Shown piece after piece: positions 26,901 through 39,741 of a stretch of 64,000 nt of DNA. The DNA is taken from contig VZTJ01001577.1 of NCBI GenBank assembly GCA_013397795.1, positions 686,271-750,270 on the forward strand, read 5' to 3'. Under the pieces are notes generated by a model. That model saw only the letters and a program-made list of their open reading frames with translations. It did not search any database and was not told the origin of the DNA. The stretch's first letter is position 1. Each line of letters starts with the position of its first letter. The position numbers and the translations under genes are program-made. Origin of the DNA: Orthonyx spaldingii. Taxonomy: Eukaryota; Chordata; Aves; Passeriformes; Orthonychidae.

Positions 26901-27123
26901 ATTTATAGTTTGAGTTTTAAGTACACAAAATCTGATCTACCTTTAAGTTGCTCATAGGAGCTCTGATGGTTTTATTTAAAAAAAACCAAGAATGTTGTAC
27001 CACTGCAATACAACCAATACTTTGATTTAGGGGGTTTGCATAGCTTCTAAAGTGTTATTTTTCATATGAAAAAAAATGGGGTTTTTCTGTATATCTTCTA
27101 ATTTTTTATTTTTTTTTTTTAAG
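20940..27123 (+). other. AOPEP intron with simple A/T runs
   Basis: A 6.2-kb AT-rich intron. It contains an A run at about 22548-22565, a T run at about 24949-24960 and a T/A-rich stretch at about 26331-26366. No interspersed repeat, RNA gene or extra exon is recognised. Confidence 0.82.
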
Positions 27124-27184
27124 GTCTGGATTAACTATGGAAAGTATCTTCCAAAACTGGCTGGACACTTCTGGAATACCAAAG
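27124..27184 (+). CDS. AOPEP: AOPEP exon (ESIFQNWLDTSGIPK)
   Basis: The first base completes the split glycine codon, and the exon then reads SGLTMESIFQNWLDTSGIPK to a phase-0 end. The W-L-x-x-S-G-I-P core is shared with human AOPEP and is the M1 hallmark just before the C-terminal domain, comparable to the WL...PG.P motif of related enzymes. The acceptor follows a run of Ts and ends in aag, which is common enough but weaker than cag. The donor is gtaaat. The next recognised exon is almost 19 kb downstream, beyond all the large retroelement insertions in this window. Confidence 0.94.
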
Positions 27185-28937
27185 GTAAATAGAAAATATC
27201 AGGTCACAGTTCTTTCTGGAGCCTTGATTTTCTCATTACATTGAGTTTTTTAAATCCTTACCTGAACTTATAAGAGATATGATTTTAAATAAACAGTTTT
27301 GATGATGACTGCTTTCCACACGTTTATATGGCTTTAACTTTTACCAGTTGCAGTTTTTTTCTTCTACAATTGTCTCAACAGCCTCTCAAAGGGCAAATCT
27401 TATAAAATTTGTCCTATGAATTAATATTATACTCATATGAAAGTATACTTTAGAGTATAATGATGGAATCTACTAAATGTAAGGAGCATTGTTCGCAGTT
27501 GTCGAAATATGAATTATTTGAAAGCATTACTGATAGTAGTAATTAAATATTAAATTATTTGTACTTTGATAACTTGTGAATTTTGTGACTTGCTTATGAT
27601 TCTCCTGCATAGATAGCATCTATTATTGGTATTCCAGCATTGAGACTGAGCATGGTTTTCTGCTTTTAATACTAAAAAAATGTTAAATAGGTTTTAATAT
27701 TCATATTTTAAATTCTGTGACCTGAAAATGCTTAGTTGTGTCTGTGCTATGTGAAATCTCTGATTATTCATTTTGGACCAAAACTGGAATGAGATAGCAA
27801 AAAATATCCATCTTTGTAAAACACAATTTTATGCAAAGTAATTTTTTAGCATGTAATCGGGACTCAGTTTCGAACTGATTTCCCCTAAGCAGGCATCTCC
27901 TAGGTTGCCTGTGATTTATCCTGCCTAGCACTTGAATTTGTTTCCACTTGCATTAGTGTTTTAAAAAAACACCAACTTTTAAAAGTTAGAATGGTAAATT
28001 CTGATTTCCATGTGCAAAAGTGCAGGGACTTGGGCAGCATGACTGAGAGAGCACGTTTGCAGGTAGAAGTGACAAAACAACCAGAGAGCTCATTACAACA
28101 GACAGTGGTCAGAGAACCTGAGCTGTACCCAGACACTGTGGCTGAGCTCTTCCCTTGACAGCTTGAGACGTGCATATCCACGGATCCCTGTATGCTGTAG
28201 AAAGCTTTTGGGAAAGATTTGCCCTGAGATCAAAATGTTTTGAGACTAATATTTGAATATGCTATAAAATCAGGGTGGAGTTTGTTTTTTGGTGTAAAGT
28301 TATTGAAAATAAAATTAACTTTAATTAGAAGGGAGGAAAGGAAGGGACAGTGAGTATCCTCATGCATCTTGATGCTCAGTCATTTCCTAGAAAAGGACTT
28401 TGATTTTAATTCTATGTTTGACCAAGGTTTTGGTTTTGGTAAAAAAATTGCACAGGTTGTCAAACAGCTGATGCAGGTGTATGGGGGAGATTGATGTTGC
28501 ATAGCTGTAGCTGTAAGAGGTTGAGCTGGCTCCTGAAATGTAAAGAGTCTTCTGGCATTTTATTCACACATCTTTTTGAGGATGTGCTTTATTAATGTCT
28601 GACTATCAACTCTAAAACCACAAATAAGTAAGATAGGAGCAGACTAAAGAATTGGAAATGGTTTTGATTACTGTGAAAACCAAACTCTGTTTTCTGAGTA
28701 CCATAAGTTGCTCAGAATGAATAGTGAGTAGTTTCATGATACCCTACAAGTATCTGTTGCTTGTGTAAAGAAAACATGTATCAAAAATATTTCCACACCC
28801 ATCAGGTTTGTAAATTTTTTTAAGTTTTCTTTAATGACTACAGAGATTTCCCGGGTAATTTGAATGTTCTGTGTAAAAATGTCAAGAGGAATTTTGCTAA
28901 TTTAGTATTCTACTTCTAAGCATCAGCCTGCTGACCA

Positions 28938-28969
28938 CTTCTCTCTGTCTTCTATCTCTCTCTCTCTCT
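28938..28969. repeat. (TC)n pyrimidine tract
   Basis: A short CT-repeat tract, followed at once by two near copies of 'catttgctg' (28970-29000). Confidence 0.85.
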
Positions 28970-29616
28970 GCATTTGCTGCATTTCACTGCATTTGCTGAG
29001 GAAACTTCCTTACTACACTGTGTAATGTGATCGGGAATGTTGCATGATGCTGTTCTTAAATCCCAACATATTTCTCTCATAGGAGAATTTTTGTATTTTA
29101 TACTGGCTGTGGTGGTTTTGTGTTTTTATTTCTATATTTTGGTGGATTTTGGACAGGAGATTCATGTCATTCTTTGAGTATAAAGAAAATTCACCTCAAG
29201 TGATTAATTTACAGCATTAGCTATCAGAGTGCTTTCAAGAATTTTCTTGTGTGTTTATATTCAAATCTATCCCCTGTATGCAACTGGTACTCTTTAAAAT
29301 TCAATAACAGAATGATCACTTTAAAACAGAGTTCTTAGCCCACCCCTTAGTTCACTATCTTCACGACAATGTCTAGCTTAAGGACATTGTAAGGGTACTT
29401 GTGCAAAAGATGGATAAGGGTAAATACTTCCCACTCCCCAGACTGCTGAAGCAATGTTACCACCTTCCTTTCAGTAGAGGAATCTTATATTCTTTACATT
29501 TTGTACTCTTTATGGTTGTATGTCATGTCATCTGTCTAACTGAGGATCCTATACTCCTTTACTTGTCCTTTGTTACTTTTGCCATTCCATATCCTGTCTC
29601 AAGCTCTGTCCAGGGA

Positions 29617-29620
<4 letters not shown>

Positions 29621-29656
<36 letters not shown>

Positions 29657-29660
29657 CACA
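29621..29660. repeat. (TG)n(TA)n(CA)n microsatellite
   Basis: Seven TG units, about nine TA units and a short CACA end. Because TG pairs with CA and TA with itself, part of the tract is an inverted repeat that could extrude as a cruciform. Confidence 0.95.
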
Positions 29661-30969
29661 CCTTTATACGTGCAGCTTAAAACTATTGAAACTTTAATAT
29701 TTGTCAATTTCTAATGCTGTTTCACTCTTGGAAAAGTTATCTGGTCTTTTCTAAATATCGGGCTAGTTTCCAGGCTCAAGCTCTTGATTACCAGCAGTAA
29801 TCAAGAATAAGTTGACGTAAGGGAGTCATACTGATAAATAAAACCAGAATTTGGCTTCCTGCCATGAAAAAATAATTCTTCATCCAAGTAATGTTTCCAA
29901 TTTGTTATTTTCTAAAGCATTAAAGATTAATGTTATAAAAAAGAAAGTGTGGTTATAACCTGACCAATTCTTTCTTACATGGAAGGGTGCCATTGCACAA
30001 TGGTTGGTTTCTGGCTTGCTGAGCAGGGTTTTCTCACACACAAAACAATAAGGAATATAAAGGATGAAAAGAGAGCATTTCTCAAAAACAGGCTTGCATG
30101 AGGGTTTTTTCCTGGGGACACATCATGATGGTGTTAAATAAGGTGAAGCATATTGCGTGGTTGAAAATACCTTTTATCAAATCATGCAACCTTCAGTATG
30201 TACTTCTATCTCAGCAGTGACTCACTGGGGCATTATAGCAACTTTTCATCAAGTGCAAGTAGTAATGACTTAATACCACAAACTTTAGACAATGAGTTAA
30301 GCTGTCAAGGAGTAGAATCAGAAGAACCAAATAGCTTTAGAACTGGGAAACACCTATGAAATCACTGAAGTCCACTTCATACTTGCTCATGAGGGTTTGT
30401 TTTCCTAAGTACAGTTGTATTGTTTCTTTCAGTATATGCAGTGTTTAATTGGAATTTAAGGCTAAAAGGCCATATGCTTCTTTAGGAATATTTTCTCAGC
30501 TCTGCACAAACTTGTCTTTGTCTTATATTGCCCACTTAGTATTACCTGATTTTTTTATTCTACCCTAGGCAATTAACCTTTTTAAAATAAGCTGAAAGTC
30601 TTTCCCCCATTTTGAACTCTGTTGTACACTACTTGACAGGTAGATCAATAAACATTAAGTAGTCCCTGCATCTCATAAACTTCTAAATGTATTAAACTCA
30701 TTCCAGTTTTCATCACATTTTCTTTTGCTTTTTTTGAAATGCATTGTGTCATAACATGCTATTATTTACTGGTAAATTTCCTATATTGGTTCTTTCTTGC
30801 CTGTGTAATTCAGCTGGTATCTTGTGTTATGAAAATGATCTTCTCCACATTCACTCTCCAGTTTAAAAATAAAATGTGGGAGGGAGGGGGAAGGAAAAAA
30901 AAAAGAGTAGTTGGCCTCCTCTTTCATGAATTTTGGTTTCCAATATATCCTACAATATAACCTGTAAGG

Positions 30970-32205
30970 CTCAGTATCACAGAATGGGTAAGGGTGGTTC
31001 AACCTCCCTGCTCAAACAGGGTCATCCTGGAGCACATGGCACAGGATTGCATTCAGGCAGTTCTTTAATATCTCCAGTGAGGGAGGCTCCACAACCTTTC
31101 TGGGTAGCCTGTTCCAGTGTTTGGTCACCTGCACAGTAAAGTTCTTCCTCATGTTCAGGTGGAACTTCCTGTGTATCAATTTGTGCTCATTGCCTCTTGT
31201 CCTATTGCTTGGCACCACCATGCAGAGCCTGGATCCATCCTCTTGGTACCTCCCTCTTCAGACACTTCCAGACATTGATGAAGGTCCCCTCTCAGTCTCG
31301 AGGCTTCGCCCCTTCTTGAGGCTGAACAGGCCCAGCTCCCTCAGCCTTTCCTTGTGAGTGAGATGTTTCAGTTCCCTACTCACCTTCTTAGCCCTCCTCT
31401 GGACTCACTCCAGGAGCTCCATGTCTCTCTTGCACTAAGGAGCCCAGAACTGGACACAGCACTCCAGTTGTGCCTTACCAGGGCACAGTAGAGGGGCAGG
31501 ATCACCTCCCTGATCTCCTGACAATGTTCTTACTAATGCAGCCCAGGACACCATTGGCCTTCTTGGCCACCTGGACTCACTGCTGTCTCATGGACAGCTT
31601 GTTGTCCACCAGGACCTCCAGGTCCTTCTCCACAGAGCTGCATTCCAGCAGGTTGATCATCTGGAGTTATTCCTCACAAAGTGCAGTAGCACTTGAATTT
31701 GAACCCTGAAATTGCTTTTACTGACTTTCAGATGGTTCCTCTCTGCCCATCTCTCCACTCTGTTGAGGGCCTTCTGAAGAGCTGCACAACCCTCTGGGTA
31801 TTGGCCACTGCTCCCTGCTTTGTGCTGTCAGTGACCTGGTGAGGAGGCATGTTGTCTGAGTCAAGGAGATCCCTTGTCTGGGTCACTGCTGAACAGATTA
31901 AACAGCACTGGCCCTAGTATTGACATGTGGGGGACACCACTAGTGGCAGGCTCCCAACTAGACTGCGGCAATAAACACAACCATCTGGCATCTGCCGTTC
32001 CACCAGTTCTCAATCTACCTCACCATCCACTTGTTTAGTCTGCACTTCCTGAGCTTGCTGGTGAGGATGTTATGGCAGGTGGTGCCTAAAACCCTGCTAA
32101 AATGTAGGTAGACAACATCCACTGCTCTTCCGTCATCCATCCAGGTAGTTTTCCCATCACAGAAAGCAATCAAGCTGGTTAGGCATGATTTTCCTTATGT
32201 CATGT
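30970..32205 (-). repeat. CR1 LINE 3' portion, reverse orientation (about 1.24 kb)
   Basis: The + strand opens with the complement of a CR1 tail ('atcacagaatgggtaagggt') and runs through 'gaggctccacaacctttctg', 'cctgttccagtgtttggtca' and 'ctccctcagcctttcct'. It continues to 'aagcaatcaagctggttagg' near 32190. These are standard complementary CR1 segments. On the minus strand it encodes degraded pieces of the CR1 reverse transcriptase C-terminus; for example 31012-31221 reads TRGNEHKL.HRKFHLNMRKNF, a typical CR1 signature. Many frameshifts mark it as old. It is antisense to AOPEP. Confidence 0.92.
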
Positions 32206-32709
32206 GATCAAATAACTTCCAGCTTTAGGATCAACACCCCAAGTATCACCTCACAATTATGAAAAATTGAAAGAGGTAATAGCAGTGCTTTATCCTTCTC
32301 CTTGTCTCTTTTGTTATTTTATCCTCCTAGCTTAATTCTTATCCATTGTTCCACCTTAAACAGTATTTCCTGGTTAAGGTAGGTATTGCCAACAGGTATT
32401 TCAGGGTATGTACAGCTCTTAGTGTATCTTGTGAGACTGCTACTCCATGTTTCTAATCTTGAATGAACACTGGAGTACAGCATCCTGTTATAGCAGTAAG
32501 AATTTTGTCATTTAAAAATAATTCTTTTTTCCTATCTGCACTGCTTTTGTAACTGTGAAAAAGCGGTAGTTTAAGGTTCATCTACTAATGTTATTTGTAA
32601 ATCATCAACATGTCTGGAAATACATAGTCAAAAGAAATCTTCCAGTGGTGAATATTAATTTATTAATAGTATTTCTGGTTTTGTTTGTAAATGGTTAACT
32701 CTTGGATTT

Positions 32710-32818
32710 GAGCAGCCTGGTCTAGGGGAATGTGCCCCCACCAATGGCTGGTGAGGTAGAACTATACGGTCTTTAAGGTGCCTTTCAATCCACACCACTG
32801 TGTGATTCCACGATTGTC
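32710..32818 (+). repeat. Short CR1 3' tail
   Basis: About 110 bases matching only the end of CR1: 'gagcagcctggtctagggga', then 'gtctttaaggtgcctttcaa' and a 'gtgattccacgattg' terminus. It is a heavily 5'-truncated insertion, common for CR1. Confidence 0.88.
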
Positions 32819-33857
32819 CTATTTGAAGAAGAAATGGATTGCAAAGTCATGGCAAAACTATTTAAAAATTGGAACTGAAATGTAGTTTTTGAAGGGTTCT
32901 AAATCAATGCCAGTACAGTACTTCTGTGGTTTTATAAATTTTAGGAGGATGTTACGGCAGCAGATGAAGTACTTAATATGATTTCTGATAAAGCAACTTG
33001 TTGTTAGGAAGGGCCCTGGCTTTTGCCCCAGTTATAAGCTTTACAGATTTCCTGTTTCCTTTTACTAAGACAAAAGTATAGGCGGAGGGATAGCTCTACA
33101 GGAAAACACTTCACAGGGTACCAGTTATGCTCAATAACTAACAAACTAACCACTTTAAAATATTTTTTAAAAGAATGCTCTTACTAAACTCTTGAATAAT
33201 CTTTAGTTGTTCACCCAAGTTTAGGAGGGGGTACCCAAGCATTTTTCTTGCATTAAAATCACTCTTACTGAATCAGAGTGTAGCTTAAAGCTATGGATTG
33301 TTAATACTTGCTATTTCTTGTTATTGTTAATTATGCCTTTTCGTGCAATTTTTCTTTCTGGATGTACATAATAACTACATATTGGTGGGTGGCAACATTG
33401 GAACCAAGTACACAAGTGAAATGCTAATTTTTTTATAATGAAATTAGTAGGCATTAGCAGTGAGAATGATCTGTTAAGTACAAAAATCTCATTCAAGCAT
33501 GTGATTTGGAGAAAACATAGGGAAGGAGTATCATTTTCTTCCATACTTAATACAGTTCAATAGTGAATCTGTTAGATTAGTTTCAAAACTGGTGTTAGAT
33601 ATTAGCCCCAAGAACAAAATGTTGCTGTTTAAACACTGAAGTTTGAGGCTTACTCTTTGATTAGTTTTGTGTTTGAACATAGGGATTTTTGTGTGTGTTT
33701 TACTATCAATGCAGAGAATATAACTGATTTAAGTGATAGTTGAATTCTATTTGAGAAATAATCTGAAGAAAGCATAATTGCTACCTTAAGATATTTCCTT
33801 ATTCTTGTACATGGAAACCACACTTTGAATAATAGGCACTTCCCCTCAAGAAAATTC

Positions 33858-33882
33858 GTTGGTTTTTTGGTTGGTTGGTTGG
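33858..33882. repeat. (TTGG)n tract
   Basis: A short tetranucleotide repeat of about four TTGG units beside a T run. Confidence 0.85.
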
Positions 33883-36864
33883 CTTTTTACTGTTAGCAGG
33901 GTTCCAGACTGGAAGATGAAAAGATCTTTCCAAAGTTCTTAAAAATTTAAATGAGCATAGATCAAAACCATAAATTATTTAATGTCTTCTGTAATGACAG
34001 CAAGCACAGTAAGAAAGTTTTTGAATACAAATCATCAGTGCTGAGGCTTTTCTGAAATTATCACTTGTACTGACAACATTGTGTCCCATTTCCTTAGAAG
34101 AAAGGATTTGGGAAAAATAATCAAACAATGTGTATGGTACTACAGCATGCATAAAAATCAGATGAATCATAAAGATAAACAAATCAAGAAAGACTTTGTC
34201 TTTATGTTGTTGACTCTGAAAAATGCTCTAGATAAAACCTATCCACCTGAAAGTTTTTCTAGATAGACCATAGTATGCAGAGAATTTGGTATTTTGTTTC
34301 TAACAAGATATCAAAAAAAGTTATAAGGTCAGTTATTGTTTGAATAGATTCTGTGTTGATCTAAAGAAGGTTGTTGGCATAAAATGGCCTTGTAATTTAC
34401 TTAGCCATTCCTATAAGTTGCACTTAAAATATGCTAAATGAGACACAGCAGTAGTATATTTTAGTTTGTAGAATAGTTCAGAAAGTTAAAAAAAATCACT
34501 TATGTAAAAAAATACATCATTAAAGGTCAGTAAAGACCCAAATTTATTACAGAGCCCTTCAAGTTCGGGCATGGTTTAGATTTGTTACAATTTTATAGGG
34601 TTTGATGTAGGTTTCTTCTGCATTGCATGTGATTGCTGATTTAGAGAAAACCACAGGCATTTGAGATCCGAATAGCGTTGTTACAACATTCTGTGTGATC
34701 ACATTCTAAAACTGGGTAACATGCTGCCTTAGGTGAGATGCTCATCTACCACTGAGTAACTTCATGTCTGGGGTGAATGTAGGTAATAATTTTTAAAATC
34801 TAGATTTGAAAGCATTGGCCATAACATTTTAGTGCCTCTATTGTTCTAATTTCTAAAAGTGAAGTTTAAAACAGAGTTTTAAGAGTCTTAATTCATTAAT
34901 TGAATAATTAAGAAAAAAATGCTTTTGAGATTCTCAGCTGGAACCACGAGTCTACATTAAGGATGAGAAGGATGCTTTACTGGTTTTAATTTAATGACCT
35001 GCTGAAACACTGGCTTGTGTCTCCAGTTAAAAGCCAGATTTTCACAAGTGTCTTTGTTTTTCTTCAGACTACCTTTCGGTATCATGCAGCTCAGAGGTAA
35101 AGTACTTATAGCAGTATAGTAAATCCGCACACATTCAAAAAGTTGAAGTGCATTTGAAACAAATGTTCAGTTTCTGAGATAATTGTGGACTGGATTCCAT
35201 GTGTTTGTTCATTAGAATCTCTCTTAAGTTTAATAAATCTCAAGCAGTCATTTTCATTCCCTTTTCCTATTAACTGCACTGCTGAACACAAAAGCTGTGT
35301 TATGTGCAGAATGACTGAGCTTATCCATTCTAGAAAGGAGTTATGTTTGGTGTCTAAAGAACAAAAACAGTTTGCTGCCTGACTGATCGATGCTGGATCA
35401 AGTTTACATTCCCAAGCTCCCACTCTCCCACCTACATACATAGGGGGTGGAAACATAGCAAAGAGAGGGAAGACAGGCCCTCTTTTACACAGAAATGTTG
35501 AACTTGCCTAGTAAGGACGCCGCTGAGCTTGCATAGCAATAAACATAGATTTTAATTATTGCTTGTGAAAACATCCGAAGAAAAGCACAGAAGTTAACAC
35601 CAATTAATTTTTAGCCTGCTCATTGTTTTCTTTACTCAATGAAAACAAGCCATAAAGATTTAAAATATTTTTCATGCTACATTGCCAGAAATTTTTTCTG
35701 TATTAGTAAATAATTAGAAAAGAGTAGCCTTTGAGATACCTGAAACCTCTCCAGTTTCAAGTTCCTTATAAGTAATTATAGTGAATCGGACCCAGGGCAT
35801 GAAATAACAAGAAGTCAAATGCTACTCAAGGGAATAATATTTGAGATATTTTTAACTCAGAAGGATAAAGATTTGGGCCTGAAACTGAAGGAAAACTTTT
35901 ATATGACAGGAACAAGTTGCCATATACCCTCCACAGTGGTCTATGGTTTTTAAAAGAACACACATTTTATTTCCTGGAAACTTTCCATGTTTTCTAGGCT
36001 TTTAAAAAAATGTGTTTGTGACTGAAAGGAATGAATACACAGGGAAGATGTATTGCAACACGTACTCTGTATCTGAAATCCATGCAGCCCTCTATAGTGC
36101 TGACCTAAAAAACAGTGACCTGTGGATTGATGTAGTGGTTCAGTCAGAAACTCAAAGTGATCCTGAGGGTTCAAATGCTGCTGTTGTGTTTCCAGCTGGC
36201 TAGACTTGGGGATGGAAGCTCTTGCTTTTGAGCGCGATGCTTTTTTCCGACATTCTGCAGAAATGCTGAGCTACTGAAGAACTTCTTGAGAGCAGATGGT
36301 AACTAAATCTGTGTAACAGTCTTCATTCCGTCTCCATCAGCTTGCTGTCTTCCACACAAGTCAGTAGGAACAATGTTGAGATATTTTGCAGTTTATTGTA
36401 CCTTCCTTATCTCCTCTTGATTTAGCAATGCTTTTAAGTCAGGCTGAAGACACCGATGTTGATCGCCTTTTCTTTAATCATGAAAAATAAGTGATTTTTC
36501 TAAAACTTATTCTGTCTTCATAAGGAAGGAATGCTTCATTTATTCTGTCTACTCCCTTCTAAGGTGAAAGAGAAATTTAAATGCTGAAATGAAAATATCT
36601 AGGCAAAGATAGGTTTGAAAAGTCTATTGGCTGACAGAGCTAGTATATGTCATGGCTCAGTTTATGGTTAATTGTCCTTAACATGGGCTAACAGCGTATC
36701 ATGGCCAAAGGGCTAGAGAACTTTTGCTTTGTATATGTTTCATTAAAAAAGCTATTAAAAGTATTTTTGATTGCTTCAAGAGATCAGTAAAACTCAAATT
36801 TCAGTACCTCTGGAAGGCGTATTTTATTTCTTCAACAAGAAATTCAACAAACAAGTGAGGTTGT

Positions 36865-36945
36865 ATCGACTAACATCCAGGCCTCACCCATGCACATGTC
36901 CAGCTACTGCAAAAAATTAACTCTGTCCTGGCTGGAACTAGGGCA
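36865..36945 (-). mobile_element. Truncated start of an ERVL-type LTR
   Basis: On the minus strand this begins TGCCCTAGTTCCAGCCAGGA and continues CAGAGTTAATTTTTTGCAGT. It resembles the conserved start of avian ERVL LTRs (TG.(C/G)CTGGTTTTGGCTGGGA.AGAGTTAATTTT, from memory). Immediately upstream on the minus strand is a purine-rich run ending gtggataa, the expected polypurine tract before a 3' LTR. So this is the 5' part of the provirus's 3' LTR. Its remaining part is not recognised to the left, where the sequence becomes ordinary. Confidence 0.72.
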
Positions 36946-37316
36946 TTATCCACTCTTTACCATCCATTCTTTATCATTTATATCAGGCCCAGATCCAACA
37001 CCTTCCGACTATATACGTGTACACAAGCACAGGTATCATTTCCATAGTCAATAGCCGTTCCTCCAAGTTGTCTGTTGAGTTGATTTAGTCCATAACTGTG
37101 GACTGTTCATCTGTCCTAGATGTCTTCCAGGGCAGGAGGGCTAGTGTGCAGTTGGGTGGTTCCAGTCTGAATCTAGAGCTCATGATTGCTGTATCTGTAG
37201 CAGTCCATAGTCGTTGTCCATGGATAGTTCTGGCAGTGTCATTTAGCAACCAGTACTACACAATTCAACATTACAGACTCCTCTTGCACGAAAATGAAAT
37301 CCACTTGAGGTACACA

Positions 37317-38040
37317 TCATGTTTCCTGGTCCCTCAGCCTTACCCACCAAGTGCACTGAGGTCCTTGAGCAAAAATAATCCCAAAGATGAGTTTGCCTTT
37401 GCGTGAGGCAGGACTAATCCAAACTGTCTTCCCTAACACTTTTCTCCTATGCATCATGGGAACTTTATCCTGTTCTGCAGCACATGGAGGTTTCGATTGG
37501 GCAGGGACAGCTGGATTGGTAGAGCTGATTGGTAAACTAGGCGGCCTTAGGTAAATGTAGATCCCGTGTTGGAAAGTCCTACCACCCATTGCTCTCAATG
37601 TGGTTTCTAGCAGGTCATTGTACCATTCAGTTTTCCCAGAGGCTGGTACGTGGTAGGGAGTGTGATAATCCCACTCAAAACTGTGTTCCCTGGCCTGGTT
37701 GTCTAGGAGGTTGTTTTGGAAATGTGTCCCATTGTTCAGCTCAGTTCTCTCAGGGGTGCCAGGTCACCACAGCCCTTGCTTTCCAAGGCCCAGGATGGTG
37801 TTCCAGGCAGTGGTGTGAGTCACAGGGTACATCTCCAGACATCCAGTGGTTGTTTACAGAAGCACGTAGGGCTTGCCTTGGCAGGCCTGCAGGAGTGCGG
37901 TGTAACCAATCTGCCAGACTGCCCCATATTTCTATTTTCACCATCACCCATCACACCAGAGAGGCTTTACTTGGCCTGCTTGATCACTGCACATGTTTCA
38001 CAGTTATGGATAACCTGGGATATAGAGTCCTTGGGTAAGC
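37317..38040 (-). pseudogene. Integrase remnant of the ERVL-like element
   Basis: Near 37970-38002 the minus strand reads CETCAVIKQAK, the CxxC half of the integrase zinc-binding HHCC domain. Downstream, at 37317-37598, an open frame ends with KTVWISPASRKGKLIFGIIF and then AQGPQCTWWVRLRD. I recognise this as the C-terminal region of ERVL-like integrases. The central catalytic core between them is frameshifted. The fragment is nonfunctional. Confidence 0.8.
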
Positions 38041-38707
38041 CCACCCCTCGATCATGAGCCCATCTGGGTGTTGCATCTCTTCCGTGATGGCACCCTTGGT
38101 GTCATGGGCCCAGCGAGCCAGAAGGAATTCACCCTTTATGTTGCCACTTCAGATCCTCCTGAGACACTTTAATCTTGGCAGCTCAATCCACCCGTCTGCT
38201 GTTGCGGTATCTTTGGTAGCCTGACTCCTGGGCACATGTGCTTCTCATGATGTACTTCCACTGCCAACTTCTCTACCCAGGCAGTGACATCTTGCCACAG
38301 TTCAGCAGCTCAGATGTGTTTGCCTCTGCACTGCCAATTGGTCTTTTTCCATCATTCCAGCCACCTCCACAGAGCATTTGCCACCACCCACGAATCTGTG
38401 TAGAGGTAGAATGCTGGCCACTTCTCTCATTCAGCGATATCTAAAGCCAGCTGGACACCTTTCAGCTCTGCTTGAGGTGGACTTGATCCACCTTGTCACT
38501 CAATAGCTTCTGCGACTCTCTGCATAGGGCTCCATACAGCTGCTTTCCATTTTCGATATATCCCTACACTATGGCAGGAACTGTCAGTGAAGCAAGTGTA
38601 TTGCTCTTCATTTTCAGGTAGCTGATTATATGGTAGGGGCTCCTCAGCACATCACCTTTTTCCCCTCCAATGATGGTGGTGGTCTGAAATTTTTGTCTTT
38701 GGGACAG

Positions 38708-38906
38708 TTAATGATTAATTCCAAGATTCCTGGGTGATTTGGGTTCAAAAGCTTGTTGTTGTTCAGGACCCCATTTGAAATTATTTTTCTTCTGTGTTGC
38801 ATGATAGAGAGGGTTTACAACCTGACTGTAGTCTGGAATATGCATCCTCCAAAAACCCTCAGCACCTAGGAAAGCCTGTGTTTCCTTCTTACTGGTCAGT
38901 GACAAC
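38708..38906 (-). pseudogene. Reverse transcriptase thumb/connection fragment
   Basis: The minus strand reads SKKETQAFLGAEGFWRMHIP and then PLYHATQKKNNFKWGPEQQQ. This is the typical end of a retroviral reverse transcriptase (FLG..G..R..IP.......PL...T.....F.W), leading into the RNase H region. The upstream side ends abruptly at the nested LTR boundary near 38907, which shows that the LTR interrupted this domain. Confidence 0.88.
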
Positions 38907-39741
38907 TGTCTTGGTTTAAGACAGTTTAAGGGGGACACTCTAAAATTAGTTACCTCCCCTAAGTTTTAATCAACCCTTTTCCACCAATAACAAGAAATGA
39001 ATAGGAGTAGTTACAAGTGAAAAAATAACAGTTTACTAAAAAACAGAAATAGCAACAGGCAAAAAATAACAGTAATAGTCACTAGCTGGATAGTTACAAA
39101 GTTGATGAAATCTCATGGACTCCCCAGGAAAAAAGAGAAACTGAAAATGGCACCATATCCACTTCTTCCAGACAGCACCAGGCGTGGGGAACCGCTGTAG
39201 GGAAACAAAAGGGAGATGACGGCAGCCCTCCCCTGCCTGGGGGGCAGGCAGCAGCTCGGTTGGCAAACGCAGCTGGCAAACTCCAGCCAGGGTCTGGAAC
39301 TCATGGGGGGACTTTACCTTGCTCTGGGCAGCAGACAGCCGTGCAGCTGGCAGGGCCGCTGCACACTCGGTGCCTTGTCGCCTCAGCCAGGCGCTGCTGG
39401 TGGGCTGGCGTGGCGGCACAGAGCAGCCCGCTCTGCTGCTCTGGGCCTGCAGGCAGGTGTTGCAAAATTCGCTCTGAAACTGTTTTTGATTGTGAAATGC
39501 AGCCTCTTGAGTTGCTACTGTTGCAAGTAGAGGCAGGAATAAGCCAAGAGGCAAGCCAAGCAGCCAGGAAGAGGCAAGAGAGAGACTCTGCTTGGGTGCC
39601 TTGACTTTTATAGATCCCAGAGCACCCCCCAACCCCTGCCCTGCCATTCTGTTTGCCAGCCACAGGGTTGTATCGAGACAGTAAAGATTTTTGGGCACAG
39701 AGACATATGGAATACAGTAACATTTTGGGTTACCCAGGACA
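38907..39741 (-). mobile_element. LTR (835 bp), nested in the ERVL-like reverse transcriptase
   Basis: The + strand insert starts TGTCTTGGTTTAAGACAG and ends GGTTACCCAGGACA, so it has TG...CA ends. On the minus strand it starts TGTCCTGGGTAACCCAAAAT, has a TATAAAA box (complement of 39606-39612) and ends AAACCAAGACA. Both flanks are recognisable parts of one reverse transcriptase, which fixes the insertion boundaries to within a few bases. The interior 39220-39440 is markedly GC-rich. No internal genes adjoin it, so it is probably a solo LTR. A clean target duplication is not visible. The long open frames inside it in several registers are not genes. Confidence 0.8.

Noticed and set aside
35675..35700. 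Possible miR-23-like string (acattgccag)
   Set aside because: The match stops after 'cattgccag' and the rest does not fit the mature miRNA.
37589..38057. Plus-strand open frames of 113 and 149 residues
   Set aside because: They are antisense to the integrase remnant of the ERVL-like element and show no known motif.
39036..39723. Minus-strand open frames of 140-220 residues as candidate new genes
   Set aside because: They lie wholly within the nested LTR, overlap in several registers and have no recognisable domain.
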